Source: Ascoidea tarda (nom. inval.)
Lineage: Eukaryota > Ascomycota > Saccharomycetes > Ascoideales > Ascoideaceae
DNA: 35,700 nucleotides
Assembly (NCBI GenBank): GCA_030560485.1
Contig: JAKTTS010000108.1
Location: 1-35,700, forward strand
Direction: 5' to 3'
Position numbers and translations under genes: made by a program
Shown: one piece after another, positions 1 to 9,068 of the stretch
Layout: each line of letters begins with the position of its first letter
Position numbering within the stretch: the stretch's first letter is position 1
The notes under the pieces: model-generated
The model's input: the letters and a program-made list of their open reading frames with translations, nothing else
Database searches by the model: none
Told to the model about the DNA's origin: nothing

Positions 1-3000
1 TATTGCTGATGTTGATGTTGATGTTGATGTTGATGTTGATTTTGCTGTTGACTTTGATGTTGATTTTGCAGTTGACTTTTCTGTTGACTTTTCTGTTGAC
101 TTTGCTGTTGACTTTGCTGTTGGTGTTGGCCACTGCGTTGAAATGAGGCCTGTCTACTCATATTAGTAAACATGGGTGAATTGTAAGAGGTTTGTTGACT
201 TTTATAATTTTCTGGAGGATCTAATCGTTCAGCACTTTCCTGATAGTCATTAAAGAAAAGCTGTCGTTCATGGTTTATATCTTTATATGGATCATCAGTT
301 CTTGGCTTATTGTATCCATGAGAAAATGATTGCAAAATTTGAGATTGTCTATTTTGTTGATTTTGTAAGTCAAGAAAGCTATAGTTATTTTGACGATGGG
401 TAGATCCAGTATTATTGGAATTCCTGTCATAATTTCTATTAAATCTTATGTTGGGGTTTAAATCATTACTCGAGTTAAATTCTTGACTAAAACTATGATT
501 ATTAAGGTAACTTGTATTTGAATTATTTGGGTTGATGTTTCGATTTCCAGCTCCATTATTATTTGGAATTTGGGCTTGAACCTGTATTTGGTTTTGATCA
601 GATGGTGTATTTAGTTTCAGTAAATGGGTTTGACTTTGATTTTCGTTTGAGTTCAAGTTTTGATTTTGATTTTGATTTTGATTTTGATTCAAATTTTGGT
701 TGTGATTGAAGCTTTGAATTTGATTGTAGTTTTGGGTTTTATTTGAATTTAGACTTGGTTTTAGATTTTGGTTTTGGTTTTGGTTTTGATTTTGATTTTG
801 AATTTCATTCAGTGATAGGATTTGATCCTGTTTAATCTTTTTAGAATCTTGTTTATCTTCTTTTACAGAAGAGGCATCGATTTTATGTTTAGAATCTTCT
901 GTATCCTTAGTTTCTGCTTGAAATAATTTTTTTAAAATGTGTCTTTCTTTGATTTTTTTTAGTGCTTCCTCCATGTTAGCTGTACCTTTATACTCATACC
1001 CATCAGCTTTGAAAGTTATCTTAAAATCTAATGAATCTGGACTGGGTCTATGTAAAAATTTGTCCAAAACATTCAGCAAGCCAACATCTTTTAATAAACC
1101 TTCACAAACATCGCATATTTTTTTCATTGTACCATCTAGCTTAGCATACTGATTTCTCATGGCTCTTCTAATTTGATTAATTGATTTCAAAACAAAGGAT
1201 TTATCAATGGTGTTTCCTTCAATAGTAAGAGACGTATGATATTTTGGGGTTTCGTCTTCTTTTTTAGGTTCTTTAGAATCTTTTTTAATTATATTTGTCG
1301 ACGAGAAATAAATAAATAAAGGAATCAATGCCATGATTGCACCATAACCGTAAAATATATCAAAATATAAAGTTCCATCAATCAAATTCAAGTTGTTCAA
1401 GATGTCCAATAGTTCAGACATAATAATTGAAGATTTGATACCTATTTTTAAAATTAATTTTATTGGATCATTAAATTCTTTAATTGTAATTGACTTTGAG
1501 ATGGTCAAATTGATAATATATAAAATAAAAGGCAAAGTTAAATTTATAACATAACAGTGATATTGTAAATGTAGTTTAACTTTAAATCTTAAATTTATCA
1601 GTTTAATATCGTTTGGATCATTATTGTTTAAAATAATTGAATGAATGTCTGAGTTAATACTATGACTATTTTCTCTGGCATATTCAGATAATTCTTGCAA
1701 AACATCTTTTATCGTGAGTTTTTTTGGGATCAAACCTCTCATGAAAGATAATAGTGATCTTCTTATTTTCAAGGCAGTTTCAACATTTGATAGGGTTAGG
1801 GGAGTTGAATTAACTTCACTGTATAACAATCTTCTTGAATCAAGAATCGAGCTCAATATTCTTGAAAGTTTAATGCTTTCAACAAAACAAGTTGAAAATT
1901 CAGTATTAGTTCCAACGATTCCCATGTCTGAAGGATAATCAATACTGATTTCTAAATCATTGATTGAAGAAGGTCTTCCAAGAGCAGAACATAAAATCAT
2001 TTCAAATTTGTAAACAGTCCACCATAATTGTTTTCTAATTACAATGGATCTCTTTAAAGTTAAACTATTAACAACAGATTTTCTATGAAGACCAAGAGCA
2101 AAAGCTTGACGAGATGCCAATCCAATTAGTATCCAAGAGGCATCTCTATTTTTCAAGGAATAAAGGTATACAGATAATAAATAAAGCAATCGAACACCAA
2201 CAATTGTGGGAATTAAGACAAAATCAGGCAAAGCCAATTTAATAATATCAATATATTTATTAATTAGGTTTTGATCTAGTTGAGGATTTGGATATTCTGT
2301 GAATCTTCTTCCTAGTAACCAAACCATGTAAATACAACAAATCCAAGAATTTGATAATTTTTTATTATTTTGATTTCCGTTTGGACTAGAATTGTTATTG
2401 TTGTTATTACTGTTATTATTATGATTAGTATTATTATTGGTGGTTGTAGTAATCGGGCTAGAATTCTTGCCATATAGTTGATTGTTTTGAGTTTGATTTA
2501 GGTAATCATTGTTGACGTTGTTGTTAGTCTCAATATTTTGATTTTTGTTGGTTTCGTTGTTACTGTTATTGTTGTTGTTATAATAGTAATCGTTATCGAA
2601 TTGGTTTAACTCGTCCCAAAATTGGCCATAGCGTTCGTCAAAGATACTTCTACCAAAGGCAAAATAGTAGGGATGGATTCTTGTGAAGAAGACATTGACA
2701 TAAAAATCAGCTTCGTGTTTATTTAAAAGATTAATAAGAGGGAAATTACTCAATTCTATTTTTAAATTATTTGACTGTAGGGTGGATAGATTAACAGAAT
2801 GTTCGACTAAATTCAAAGCTTCAGAAGGATAAGATTTGAAGTTTGTGGTGACAAATTCTTCCAACACATTTGTTCGAGAGTTATTAATTGGATTATGGGT
2901 AAGTGAGGCATTACTTAGAGAATATAGGGAGATATTTGAGTGAGATAGAAAGGAATTTTTTCTTTCAAGGTTAGCTGAGTTGTTGTTTAGAGAGTTGTTG

Positions 3001-4415
3001 TTTGAAAGGTTATTTGAGGAAGTGGTGTTATTATCGTTTGTTGATTTGATTGTAGATTTGTTTGTGGTTGTGATGTTATCATTTGAGGATAGTTGAATTG
3101 ACTTTTTTAAGATGATGTTACATAAACCATTTAAAAGGGCGGGAGTACCGGTAGAGCCAATGAAGTGAGGCCTGCCCTGTTTATCATAAAGCAATCTTTC
3201 AGAAGTTGAGTATTCATGGTCAGAAGAAAAATTTGATTTACGATTTCTTTTTGATTTTTTTATTTTTTTATTGTTGGTGTTATTTGTGTTTTTGAAGATG
3301 TTCCTGTTTTTTTTTTTGTTTTTGGATTTCAATTTATCGTTGCTTTTATTAACAATATTTAAGTTATTTATATTATTTATGTTGTTATTTATGTGGCAAG
3401 TATTGTTTGGTGAACTTTGATTCTGATTGGCTTGACCATCGTCATTGTGATTTTGGTTTTGGTTTTGGTTCTGGTTTTGGTTCTGGTTTTGGTTCTGGTT
3501 TTTGATTTCAATTCCGTCGTCATCGCCTTCTTCTTCATCTTCTTCTTCATCATCATCGTCATCATCATCATCATTATCATCATCATCATCTTCTTCATCT
3601 TCTTGAAGTGATTTTGGATTTAAATTGAGGTCTATGTTAAGGCTACTCGGTACTTTGACGTTTGTTGTAATTGAATCCGGAATGATGTTATTGATGATTT
3701 CCCCACCGATTATTTTGACTTTATCAAATTTTTTGGTTTTAATTCCATTGTGTTTTATAACTTCGAAAAGCTTGTTACTTAGGATCGATATAGTTGGGTC
3801 TTTATTTCTTTTGATTTTTTTCTTTATAGTGGTGTTATTTGGGAAATTGAGGTTTCCATTGTTGTTGTTGTTGTTGTTGTCGTCGTCGTCATCGTCATCG
3901 TCGTCATTGTTATTAATTGGCTCGGGCATTTCAAGGTCTAAAGATTTTCCCAAGTTTAATAGTTGGTTTATGTTATTAACATCGATGTCTGGGAACAAGC
4001 CACTGATTAGACAAATGAGGATTTCGTAATGGAGACCCAAGTTTTCGATGTTACCATAAACTCTTCTCTTTCTTGGGATCGTTGTAACGCAGGTTTCGCC
4101 AGCGTTTTGGCAATTAATACAAGGAGTTTTGTTGTCATATAGGATATCTTTTGAACCGTCGGTGTGATTTAGTCTAATTCTGTTGCATTTAGTTTTCTTT
4201 TTTTTGCAACGATCACAGCTGAATAAGGCTCTTTTTCTTTTATCATCAGGGACAGTTTTCCTTCTCTTTGAGGGTCTGATCGAAGAAGAAGGTTTCGATT
4301 TGTTTGTATTAATTTTATTGTTATTGTTATTGTTATTGTTATTGTTATTGTTATCGTTATTGTTATTGTTATTGTTATTGTTAATAGTATTAATACTAAC
4401 AGATTGCGGGTTCAT
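1..4415 (-). CDS. Zn2Cys6 fungal transcription factor, C-terminus cut by window edge
   Basis: One frame stays open from an ATG at 4413-4415 to the left edge, at least 1471 residues, so the 3' end is missing. An Asn tract after the start is followed by a basic stretch and a zinc binuclear cluster at about residues 67-109: CDRCKKRKTKC, a 21-residue loop, then CINCQNAGETC. The loop between the third and fourth cysteines is unusually long. A linker (RKRRVYGNIENLGLHYEIL) follows. Asp/Glu and Asn/Gln tracts fill about 170-370, and a Fungal_trans-like helical domain lies around 550-830 (for example FFTRIHPYYFAFGR, ALGRPSSINDLEISIDYPSD). The remaining C-terminus is Gln/Asn/His-rich. Proteins of this type bind CGG half-sites as nuclear regulators; the target pathway cannot be told. 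It shares a divergent promoter with MRPS5. I do not recognise the exact orthologue. Confidence 0.92.
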   Translation of the reverse strand, partial: MNPQSVSINTINNNNNNNNNDNNNNNNNNNNNNKINTNKSKPSSSIRPSKRRKTVPDDKRKRALFSCDRCKKKKTKCNRIRLNHTDGSKDILYDNKTPCINCQNAGETCVTTIPRKRRVYGNIENLGLHYEILICLISGLFPDIDVNNINQLLNLGKSLDLEMPEPINNNDDDDDDDDDNNNNNNNGNLNFPNNTTIKKKIKRNKDPTISILSNKLFEVIKHNGIKTKKFDKVKIIGGEIINNIIPDSITTNVKVPSSLNIDLNLNPKSLQEDEEDDDDDNDDDDDDDDEEEDEEEGDDDGIEIKNQNQNQNQNQNQNQNQNHNDDGQANQNQSSPNNTCHINNNINNINNLNIVNKSNDKLKSKNKKKNRNIFKNTNNTNNKKIKKSKRNRKSNFSSDHEYSTSERLLYDKQGRPHFIGSTGTPALLNGLCNIILKKSIQLSSNDNITTTNKSTIKSTNDNNTTSSNNLSNNNSLNNNSANLERKNSFLSHSNISLYSLSNASLTHNPINNSRTNVLEEFVTTNFKSYPSEALNLVEHSVNLSTLQSNNLKIELSNFPLINLLNKHEADFYVNVFFTRIHPYYFAFGRSIFDERYGQFWDELNQFDNDYYYNNNNNSNNETNKNQNIETNNNVNNDYLNQTQNNQLYGKNSSPITTTTNNNTNHNNNSNNNNNNSSPNGNQNNKKLSNSWICCIYMVWLLGRRFTEYPNPQLDQNLINKYIDIIKLALPDFVLIPTIVGVRLLYLLSVYLYSLKNRDASWILIGLASRQAFALGLHRKSVVNSLTLKRSIVIRKQLWWTVYKFEMILCSALGRPSSINDLEISIDYPSDMGIVGTNTEFSTCFVESIKLSRILSSILDSRRLLYSEVNSTPLTLSNVETALKIRRSLLSFMRGLIPKKLTIKDVLQELSEYARENSHSINSDIHSIILNNNDPNDIKLINLRFKVKLHLQYHCYVINLTLPFILYIINLTISKSITIKEFNDPIKLILKIGIKSSIIMSELLDILNNLNLIDGTLYFDIFYGYGAIMALIPLFIYFSSTNIIKKDSKEPKKEDETPKYHTSLTIEGNTIDKSFVLKSINQIRRAMRNQYAKLDGTMKKICDVCEGLLKDVGLLNVLDKFLHRPSPDSLDFKITFKADGYEYKGTANMEEALKKIKERHILKKLFQAETKDTEDSKHKIDASSVKEDKQDSKKIKQDQILSLNEIQNQNQNQNQNQNLKPSLNSNKTQNYNQIQSFNHNQNLNQNQNQNQNQNLNSNENQSQTHLLKLNTPSDQNQIQVQAQIPNNNGAGNRNINPNNSNTSYLNNHSFSQEFNSSNDLNPNIRFNRNYDRNSNNTGSTHRQNNYSFLDLQNQQNRQSQILQSFSHGYNKPRTDDPYKDINHERQLFFNDYQESAERLDPPENYKSQQTSYNSPMFTNMSRQASFQRSGQHQQQSQQQSQQKSQQKSQLQNQHQSQQQNQHQHQHQHQHQQ

Positions 4416-5047
4416 TTTTAAAAAAATAAATCGGTATAGACAAAAATAAATAATTATTGGCAGGATGAACAAAGATGGATAAGTATGAGTGAATATAGGT
4501 AAATATGGGAACAACTGGGTGAACGTAGTCAGCAAATATAAGTAGGGGAAAAGCTGGATGGAACAATAAGCGAATCAAGAGGTGAAGTGAGAAATGGAGG
4601 AACAACTGGCATTTACTAGACTGCTTGGGCGAAGTTGGTGAAGAATTGGTCAAGGGAAGTGGTAGCTGGATCAGAGATGGAAAATATATCAGGGAGCTGA
4701 ACAGATAAAGGGTCTGGAGAAGAGCTGGAGAAGAGCTGGAGAATGGAAAAGGATGGAAATGAGGATGGAAAGTGAGTAAAAGAATGCAGAGAGTTAGGGT
4801 CTTGGAGGGTATTAAAGAAGAGTAGAAAAGAAGGGTAGAAAAGGCAGGAGAGGCACAAAGAACTAAGCGAAAGAGAAGAGAAGTGAAAAGTGAGCAGCTC
4901 TTCAACGCTCTCAAACTCTTTCAGGCTCCAGCTGTACGGTTTATATGGGGTAAAAGGGCCGGATGCCATCGCGCCCACAGCCGAGATGCTCACGCTCTTT
5001 CTTAAGCTCTTTGCTCCGTCACGGCCGCGGTACTTTGAGATGGTACA

Positions 5048-5137
5048 GTACCTTCGCAGTGGTCAGTACCTTCGCAGTGGTCAGTACCTTCATCCTGGCT
5101 GGTACCCTCACTCTGGCTGGTACCCTTGCAGTGGTGT
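5048..5137 (+). repeat. 18-bp minisatellite, five units
   Basis: Five consecutive 18-bp units each begin with GTACC: 5048-5065 and 5066-5083 are identical (GTACCTTCGCAGTGGTCA), and 5084-5101, 5102-5119 and 5120-5137 are diverged copies. Eighteen is a multiple of three, so all frames stay open across it. One reads a YLRSGQ-type hexapeptide repeat and another reads hydrophobic TFAVVS/TFILAG/TLTLAG units. Whether it is coding is unknown. It lies in the divergent promoter region. Confidence 0.9.
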
Positions 5138-5230
5138 CCGCAGCTGACTCTGCTTCAGCTGCTGTTTTTCTCCCTTATCTTTCCTCGTCTTCTTCTGCTT
5201 CCTCTTTTCTTCCTCCACCACCTTCCAGCC

Positions 5231-5548
5231 ATGCAAATCCTCGCCAACTTGCTCCAATTGTCGCTATCTTCCCACAGCACCCTCAATTCCCCTGTTCCAG
5301 ATAGCTCCCAGCAGTTGGATCTGTCTCACCAGTGGGACACCCCAGAGGCCTTTAATTTCGACATCAATCTTATCGGCGACAACAACCAGTTCAAGGGCTG
5401 GAACTCATCCACCTCCACCTCCACCTCAATTGCCTCTCCCATTGTGTCTACCTCTTCTTTCGCCGGCGATGCTCCAATTCCCATCAAAATCGCCAACAAG
5501 AACAATCTATTCAACCTAGTCTTGATCTTTTCTGCTGCTTTTCTTTAA
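5231..5548 (+). CDS. Possible small GPI-anchored or secreted protein, uncertain
   Basis: An ATG at 5231 opens a 105-codon frame ending in TAA at 5546-5548. The product is Ser/Thr-rich in the middle (NSSTSTSTSIASPIVSTSS) and ends with a short polar spacer and a hydrophobic tail (NNLFNLVLIFSAAFL) that looks like a GPI-attachment signal. Against this, the N-terminus (MQILANLLQLSLSS) is at best a weak signal peptide. The codon choice is rich in C-ending codons (ATC, AAC, GCC, TTC), unlike the AT-rich neighbours. The frame extends upstream without an ATG through a Leu-rich run, so the true 5' end could be elsewhere or could involve splicing. It lies only about 510 bases upstream of MRPS5. It may be a real small gene or a chance frame in GC-rich promoter DNA. 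Confidence 0.35.
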   Translation: MQILANLLQLSLSSHSTLNSPVPDSSQQLDLSHQWDTPEAFNFDINLIGDNNQFKGWNSSTSTSTSIASPIVSTSSFAGDAPIPIKIANKNNLFNLVLIFSAAFL

Positions 5549-5861
5549 GCTTTCTCTAGCTTTCCCGCTCCTTTTTTTATCTAACCTTCTCCTATACTCA
5601 ACAATATATTATATACCATACACAATATACCGTCTATCAGCTGTTATACATTGTATATTATCTGTTGTCCACTATCTATCAGTTATCAATTGTTGCCTTT
5701 ATATTCCACTTCTATCCTTTTTTTCACACTGGGATACTCATATCTCTTCTTCACTCCTAATCTCTCAATCCCCCTTTCCATTTTCCAACTTAACTCTGCT
5801 TCTCTTATTGCTTAGTCCTCTCTTGTTCCCACTTCTTTTGCTTTTCCAACTCAACTTTTTG

Positions 5862-5867
5862 CACGTG
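5862..5867. promoter_or_regulatory. CACGTG element upstream of MRPS5
   Basis: The palindrome CACGTG sits in context GCACGTGA, about 195 bases before the MRPS5 start. It matches the core site of yeast bHLH factors such as Cbf1, Tye7 and Pho4. Its use here is inferred from position and recurrence at five other promoters in the window. Confidence 0.5.
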
Positions 5868-6059
5868 ATTCTTACATTTTAAAATTTTATAATTTCATTT
5901 ATTTCATTAATTTCATTAATTTCACTTCATTCAATGATATAGATTGTAATAACATCACCAAAAGTCTAATCCTGTACTAGTACTACTACTATTACTGCTG
6001 CTGCTCATAATAATAGTAGTAATACATATAACATATAACATATATAATACACTGAAATA

Positions 6060-7076
6060 ATGTTTCGAAATTCTTTGAGATTATCCAGAAAATCCTTCAT
6101 AACAACCTCCACTCTTTTTAACTCTACTCAAATAAGATCCATATCCTTTCTGGATTTCGAAAATGATTTAAATCCACCTCAACAAAAACCTTATGCCCCA
6201 AAATTCAAAAAATCTCATATTGAATTCTTAGCAAAATACTACCCTAAAAATATTCTAGAATCAATTTTGATCGCTGAATCTGAAATAGACCCAAATGATT
6301 GGAAACATAAAAAACTACAAATGGCAGGTTTTGCTCCAAACTATCTTGACGATTTAGCAAGTTTGGATCCTTATTACGACCACCCAAATAAACCCCATGT
6401 AGATATATCAACTGCTCAACAAACTCTCCCTGAACCTGACGTTTCCTACTTGGACTTAAGTCCCGAAGAACATAAAGCAAAAATTACTCAAGGTGAGGGT
6501 AATATATCAAACCAAAATAAACAAGCCATCCTACAACTATCCCAATTAACTGGCTACTCAAAGGATTACATATCCCAGTTGACCTACAAAAACTTGATAA
6601 TAAAAAGAGTCTCAAACCAAACTGCAAAGGGTAAAATCCCTTCTTTCTACTGTCTCGGTGTCATTGGTGACGGTAATGGTATGGTGGGTATCGGTGAAGG
6701 TAAAGATAAAACAACCATAGCAAGAGCAATGGCAAAGGCTCAGTGGAATGCTACCAAAAATTTGCAATACATTCCAAGATACGAAAACAGGACCATTCTT
6801 GGTGACATCGATTATCGATACCATGGTGTCAAACTATTCTTAAGATCGGCTTCTCCCGGTTTTGGTCTAAGAGTTAATCATTATATTTTTGAAGTCTGCC
6901 AATGTGCTGGTATTAAAGATTTATCTGGCAAAGTCTATAAAAGTAGAAATGGTATGAATATCGTCAAGGGTTTCGTAGAAGCCTTAACAAAACAAAAAAC
7001 GTTGGAAGAAATCGCTTTAGCAAGAGGTAAAAAGGTCATTGATGTTCGTAAATCCTATTATTCTAATGAATATTAA
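6060..7076 (+). CDS. MRPS5: Mitochondrial small-subunit ribosomal protein uS5m
   Basis: The protein has 338 residues, slightly longer than the S. cerevisiae protein of about 307. The N-terminus (MFRNSLRLSRKSFITTSTLF) is a typical basic, hydroxylated mitochondrial presequence. A fungal-specific segment follows. The ribosomal S5 RNA-binding domain runs from about residue 178 (LIIKRVSNQTAKGKIPSFYC) through the Gly-rich GVIGDGNGMVGIGEGK loop to about 245. The S5 C-terminal domain follows to about 325 (HGVKLFLRSASPGFGLRVN). It belongs to the mitoribosomal small subunit, where uS5 lines the mRNA entry path. The start follows an AT-rich leader and is the first ATG in frame. One CTG codon is present at codon 31. 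It converges with the next gene, 271 bases between stops. Confidence 0.95.
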   Translation: MFRNSLRLSRKSFITTSTLFNSTQIRSISFLDFENDLNPPQQKPYAPKFKKSHIEFLAKYYPKNILESILIAESEIDPNDWKHKKLQMAGFAPNYLDDLASLDPYYDHPNKPHVDISTAQQTLPEPDVSYLDLSPEEHKAKITQGEGNISNQNKQAILQLSQLTGYSKDYISQLTYKNLIIKRVSNQTAKGKIPSFYCLGVIGDGNGMVGIGEGKDKTTIARAMAKAQWNATKNLQYIPRYENRTILGDIDYRYHGVKLFLRSASPGFGLRVNHYIFEVCQCAGIKDLSGKVYKSRNGMNIVKGFVEALTKQKTLEEIALARGKKVIDVRKSYYSNEY

Positions 7077-7347
7077 TTCATCTATTTGTCTTACACTTAT
7101 ATATTTATCTGTATATAGATTTTCAATAATGTTATATTTTACTATTCACAAGCCATTACATAAAAGAAACTGCTCAGCTCAACTCGCATTTGAAGTAAAT
7201 CATAAATACCCTTTATTTGTCTAATTAAATATATATATATAATTATTTTTAAACCATAAGTTTGCTTCAAACAAATTTAAAATCCAAAAATTAATCAACC
7301 TATAAAAAAATCCCTTAAAAAACCCTCCTTTCAAAATAAATCATCTA

Positions 7348-7686
7348 TTATAATAATAGTAAACCAGCTGCACCAAAAAAAGAACCTAAACCGAAAGCAG
7401 CTTTGGCACCAACATTAGCAGTCTCAACTTCAGGAATAGAAATGGTTGGAACTGAAGTCTCTGTTGGTAATGGGCAAAAGGTGGTATAAACAGTAACTGT
7501 ACCCTCAATGGTAGTGGTAACGACAGTAACACCAGTGGTAACTGGAACCTCAGAGCAAACTGTAACACTTTCACAAGAAGTGACAGTGATGACAGTAGTG
7601 CCAATATCTGTGATAGTAGTATTGGAATATTTAGCAGAAGCTAAAGCAGCAGCCAAAGCACCTAATAAAACACTAGTAAATTTCAT
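7348..7686 (-). CDS. Small GPI-anchored cell-wall protein
   Basis: The first ATG in frame is at 7684-7686, giving 112 residues. The N-terminus MKFTSVLLGALAAALASA is a clear secretory signal with an Ala-x-Ala cleavage site. The mature part is rich in Thr, Val and Ser, has one N-glycosylation sequon (NTT), and carries the TVTVYTTFCPLPTE pattern seen in Sed1/flocculin-type yeast wall proteins, plus further cysteines (TSCESVTVC). The C-terminus (GAKAAFGLGSFFGAAGLLLL) is a hydrophobic GPI-attachment signal preceded by small residues. It therefore probably ends up GPI-linked to the plasma membrane or the wall glucan. It is very short and lacks the long Ser/Thr stalk of adhesins. I cannot assign an orthologue. 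Confidence 0.85.
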   Translation of the reverse strand: MKFTSVLLGALAAALASAKYSNTTITDIGTTVITVTSCESVTVCSEVPVTTGVTVVTTTIEGTVTVYTTFCPLPTETSVPTISIPEVETANVGAKAAFGLGSFFGAAGLLLL

Positions 7687-9068
7687 TTTCGACAAGTAAT
7701 TGATTCAAGTTTTTTTTGTAATTTGAGTATCCTCTAAATGATCGGAGCGAATGAATATTAATCAATTGATAATAAGACAGTTTCTTGGAAAATAGTAAAA
7801 ACAATTAGAAACAACTCAATTGAGAAAAAGTAGAAGAAACTAGTGACTTAAATACAAAAACTCCAAGTACTAAATTTAAAGAAACATGAAATAGACTGCC
7901 ATTGGGAACAAGCAAAAATCAGTCAAGATTTTAAGATTGAATTAAAAACAGACAACTCTTTTTTGTTTTTTAATCTTTATCTTTATTTTTATTTTTATTT
8001 TTATTTTTATTTTTCCTTTCGAATTGAGAAGTCTCGATCATAATTTTTGATTTCGTAAAGCTTAATAATAATTTCTGTTGATTGTATAAAATAGCAGACA
8101 AACTATTCCAAGGCTGCCTGCACCAAAGAGGAAACACAATTTCCTGAATTGAATTTGGATATAATCGAGAACATCAGAAAACAAAATCTTAGAATACACC
8201 ATGCGAGAGGAAGGAAAACTGATCCAACTGGCAAATCATAAACAGACAAAGATGTTTATACAAGTCAACTTCGACTAGCACCCAACCCATTTTAGCTGCA
8301 ACCTACTTAGAGGAGTTCAGGTTAGGACCAATCGCAGCCAGCAGTTTTATGTTTTATGTGAGCAAGCACACTCTTGACATCTTATTTCTGCTGTACAGAA
8401 ATTAAAACCCTATAAAAAGACTTCAGCTGCGTGAAAGTTACCAGTTGGTTGTATGGTTACCTCATATCTGATTTGGTTTGTAGGAACAAGAGATAGACTC
8501 ACAAGGCTATCTATGTTTTTACAAAAGCAACAAGTCGAGCAGCTGCTTGAAGTGTGTTTTCTCTGCTTTTTTGTTGGGTGTTTTAGATGTTCTTTCCAAC
8601 CAGTCAGTGCCTAAATCGCTGATCATCTTAGCTATCAGATTTGCCAATTCTATTTGCTCTTTTGAGAGAAGATCGAACGCCTATCCAAAAAGGTCTTCCC
8701 AACACTCTCCAAGAGACCTGATTTGGTTTTTTATTTCTTTCTAATTTCTGATTCTTTTTAATTTCTGATTTTTTCTGATTTCTGATTCTGAGCTCCATGC
8801 AGTTTTTATGCGTGTTGCTGCAGAGTAAAACTTAAATCAACTCACAAATAATTTTTGAAAATTTTCTTCAGTTGATCAATAAAATCAAGTGAATTAATAA
8901 TACAGTTGATAACCCCAAACCAAAAGGAACAACTTTCTCCACTGATATCTGTTGCAAGATACTAAGATTAGATTCAGCAGACTACTTGTATAGCAGTCTT
9001 CCTTTTATCACTTTGGATTTGATCTCTTTTGTTGATGGTTAAGTTCAATTAATCAATACTAGGTTTTT
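7687..9068. promoter_or_regulatory. Divergent promoter region between the wall protein and TRM2
   Basis: About 1.4 kb with no convincing gene. It holds an AT-rich run of TTTTTA-type repeats near 7975-8015, then moderately GC-richer DNA at about 8100-8750, and TATA-like TATAAAA sequences near 8086 and 8411. Its length is generous for the wall-protein gene, as is common for regulated wall proteins. A short open frame at about 8547-8744 lacks an ATG and looks fortuitous. Confidence 0.5.
7976..8014. repeat. TTTTTA-type microsatellite
   Basis: A run of about six imperfect TTTTTA units sits in the promoter of the small wall-protein gene. Such dA/dT tracts commonly exclude nucleosomes; any role here is inference. 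Confidence 0.7.

Larger units (their letters stand above)
4416..6059. promoter_or_regulatory. Divergent promoter region between the zinc-cluster factor and MRPS5
   Basis: This 1.6-kb space separates two divergently transcribed genes. The part at about 4900-5500 is clearly richer in G+C than the flanking coding regions and carries an 18-bp tandem repeat and a possible small ORF, listed separately. The part next to MRPS5 (5549-5870) is pyrimidine-rich on the plus strand. A CACGTG palindrome lies at 5862-5867, about 195 bases before the MRPS5 ATG. Overlapping open frames on both strands at 4616-5304 look like by-products of the GC-rich, purine/pyrimidine-skewed sequence, although a small gene cannot be excluded. 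Confidence 0.6.

Noticed and set aside
1-160. Tandem hexamer-like repeats resembling a repeat array or CRISPR
   Set aside because: They are in frame within the zinc-cluster factor and encode Gln/His/Ser tracts; there are no spacers.
3389-3611. Open frames rich in Met/Lys and in Val/Ile
   Set aside because: Shadows of the Asp/Glu and Asn/Gln repeats of the large minus-strand gene.
4616-4993. 125-codon minus-strand ORF with ATG upstream of the zinc-cluster factor
   Set aside because: Ser/Phe/Leu-rich low-complexity product from a purine-rich strand; overlaps other open frames and has no recognisable domain.
4963-5304. 113-codon plus ORF with an Arg-rich start that looks like a mitochondrial presequence
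   Set aside because: It consists largely of the minisatellite and Ser/Pro runs; other frames are equally open. Kept only as part of the repeat finding.
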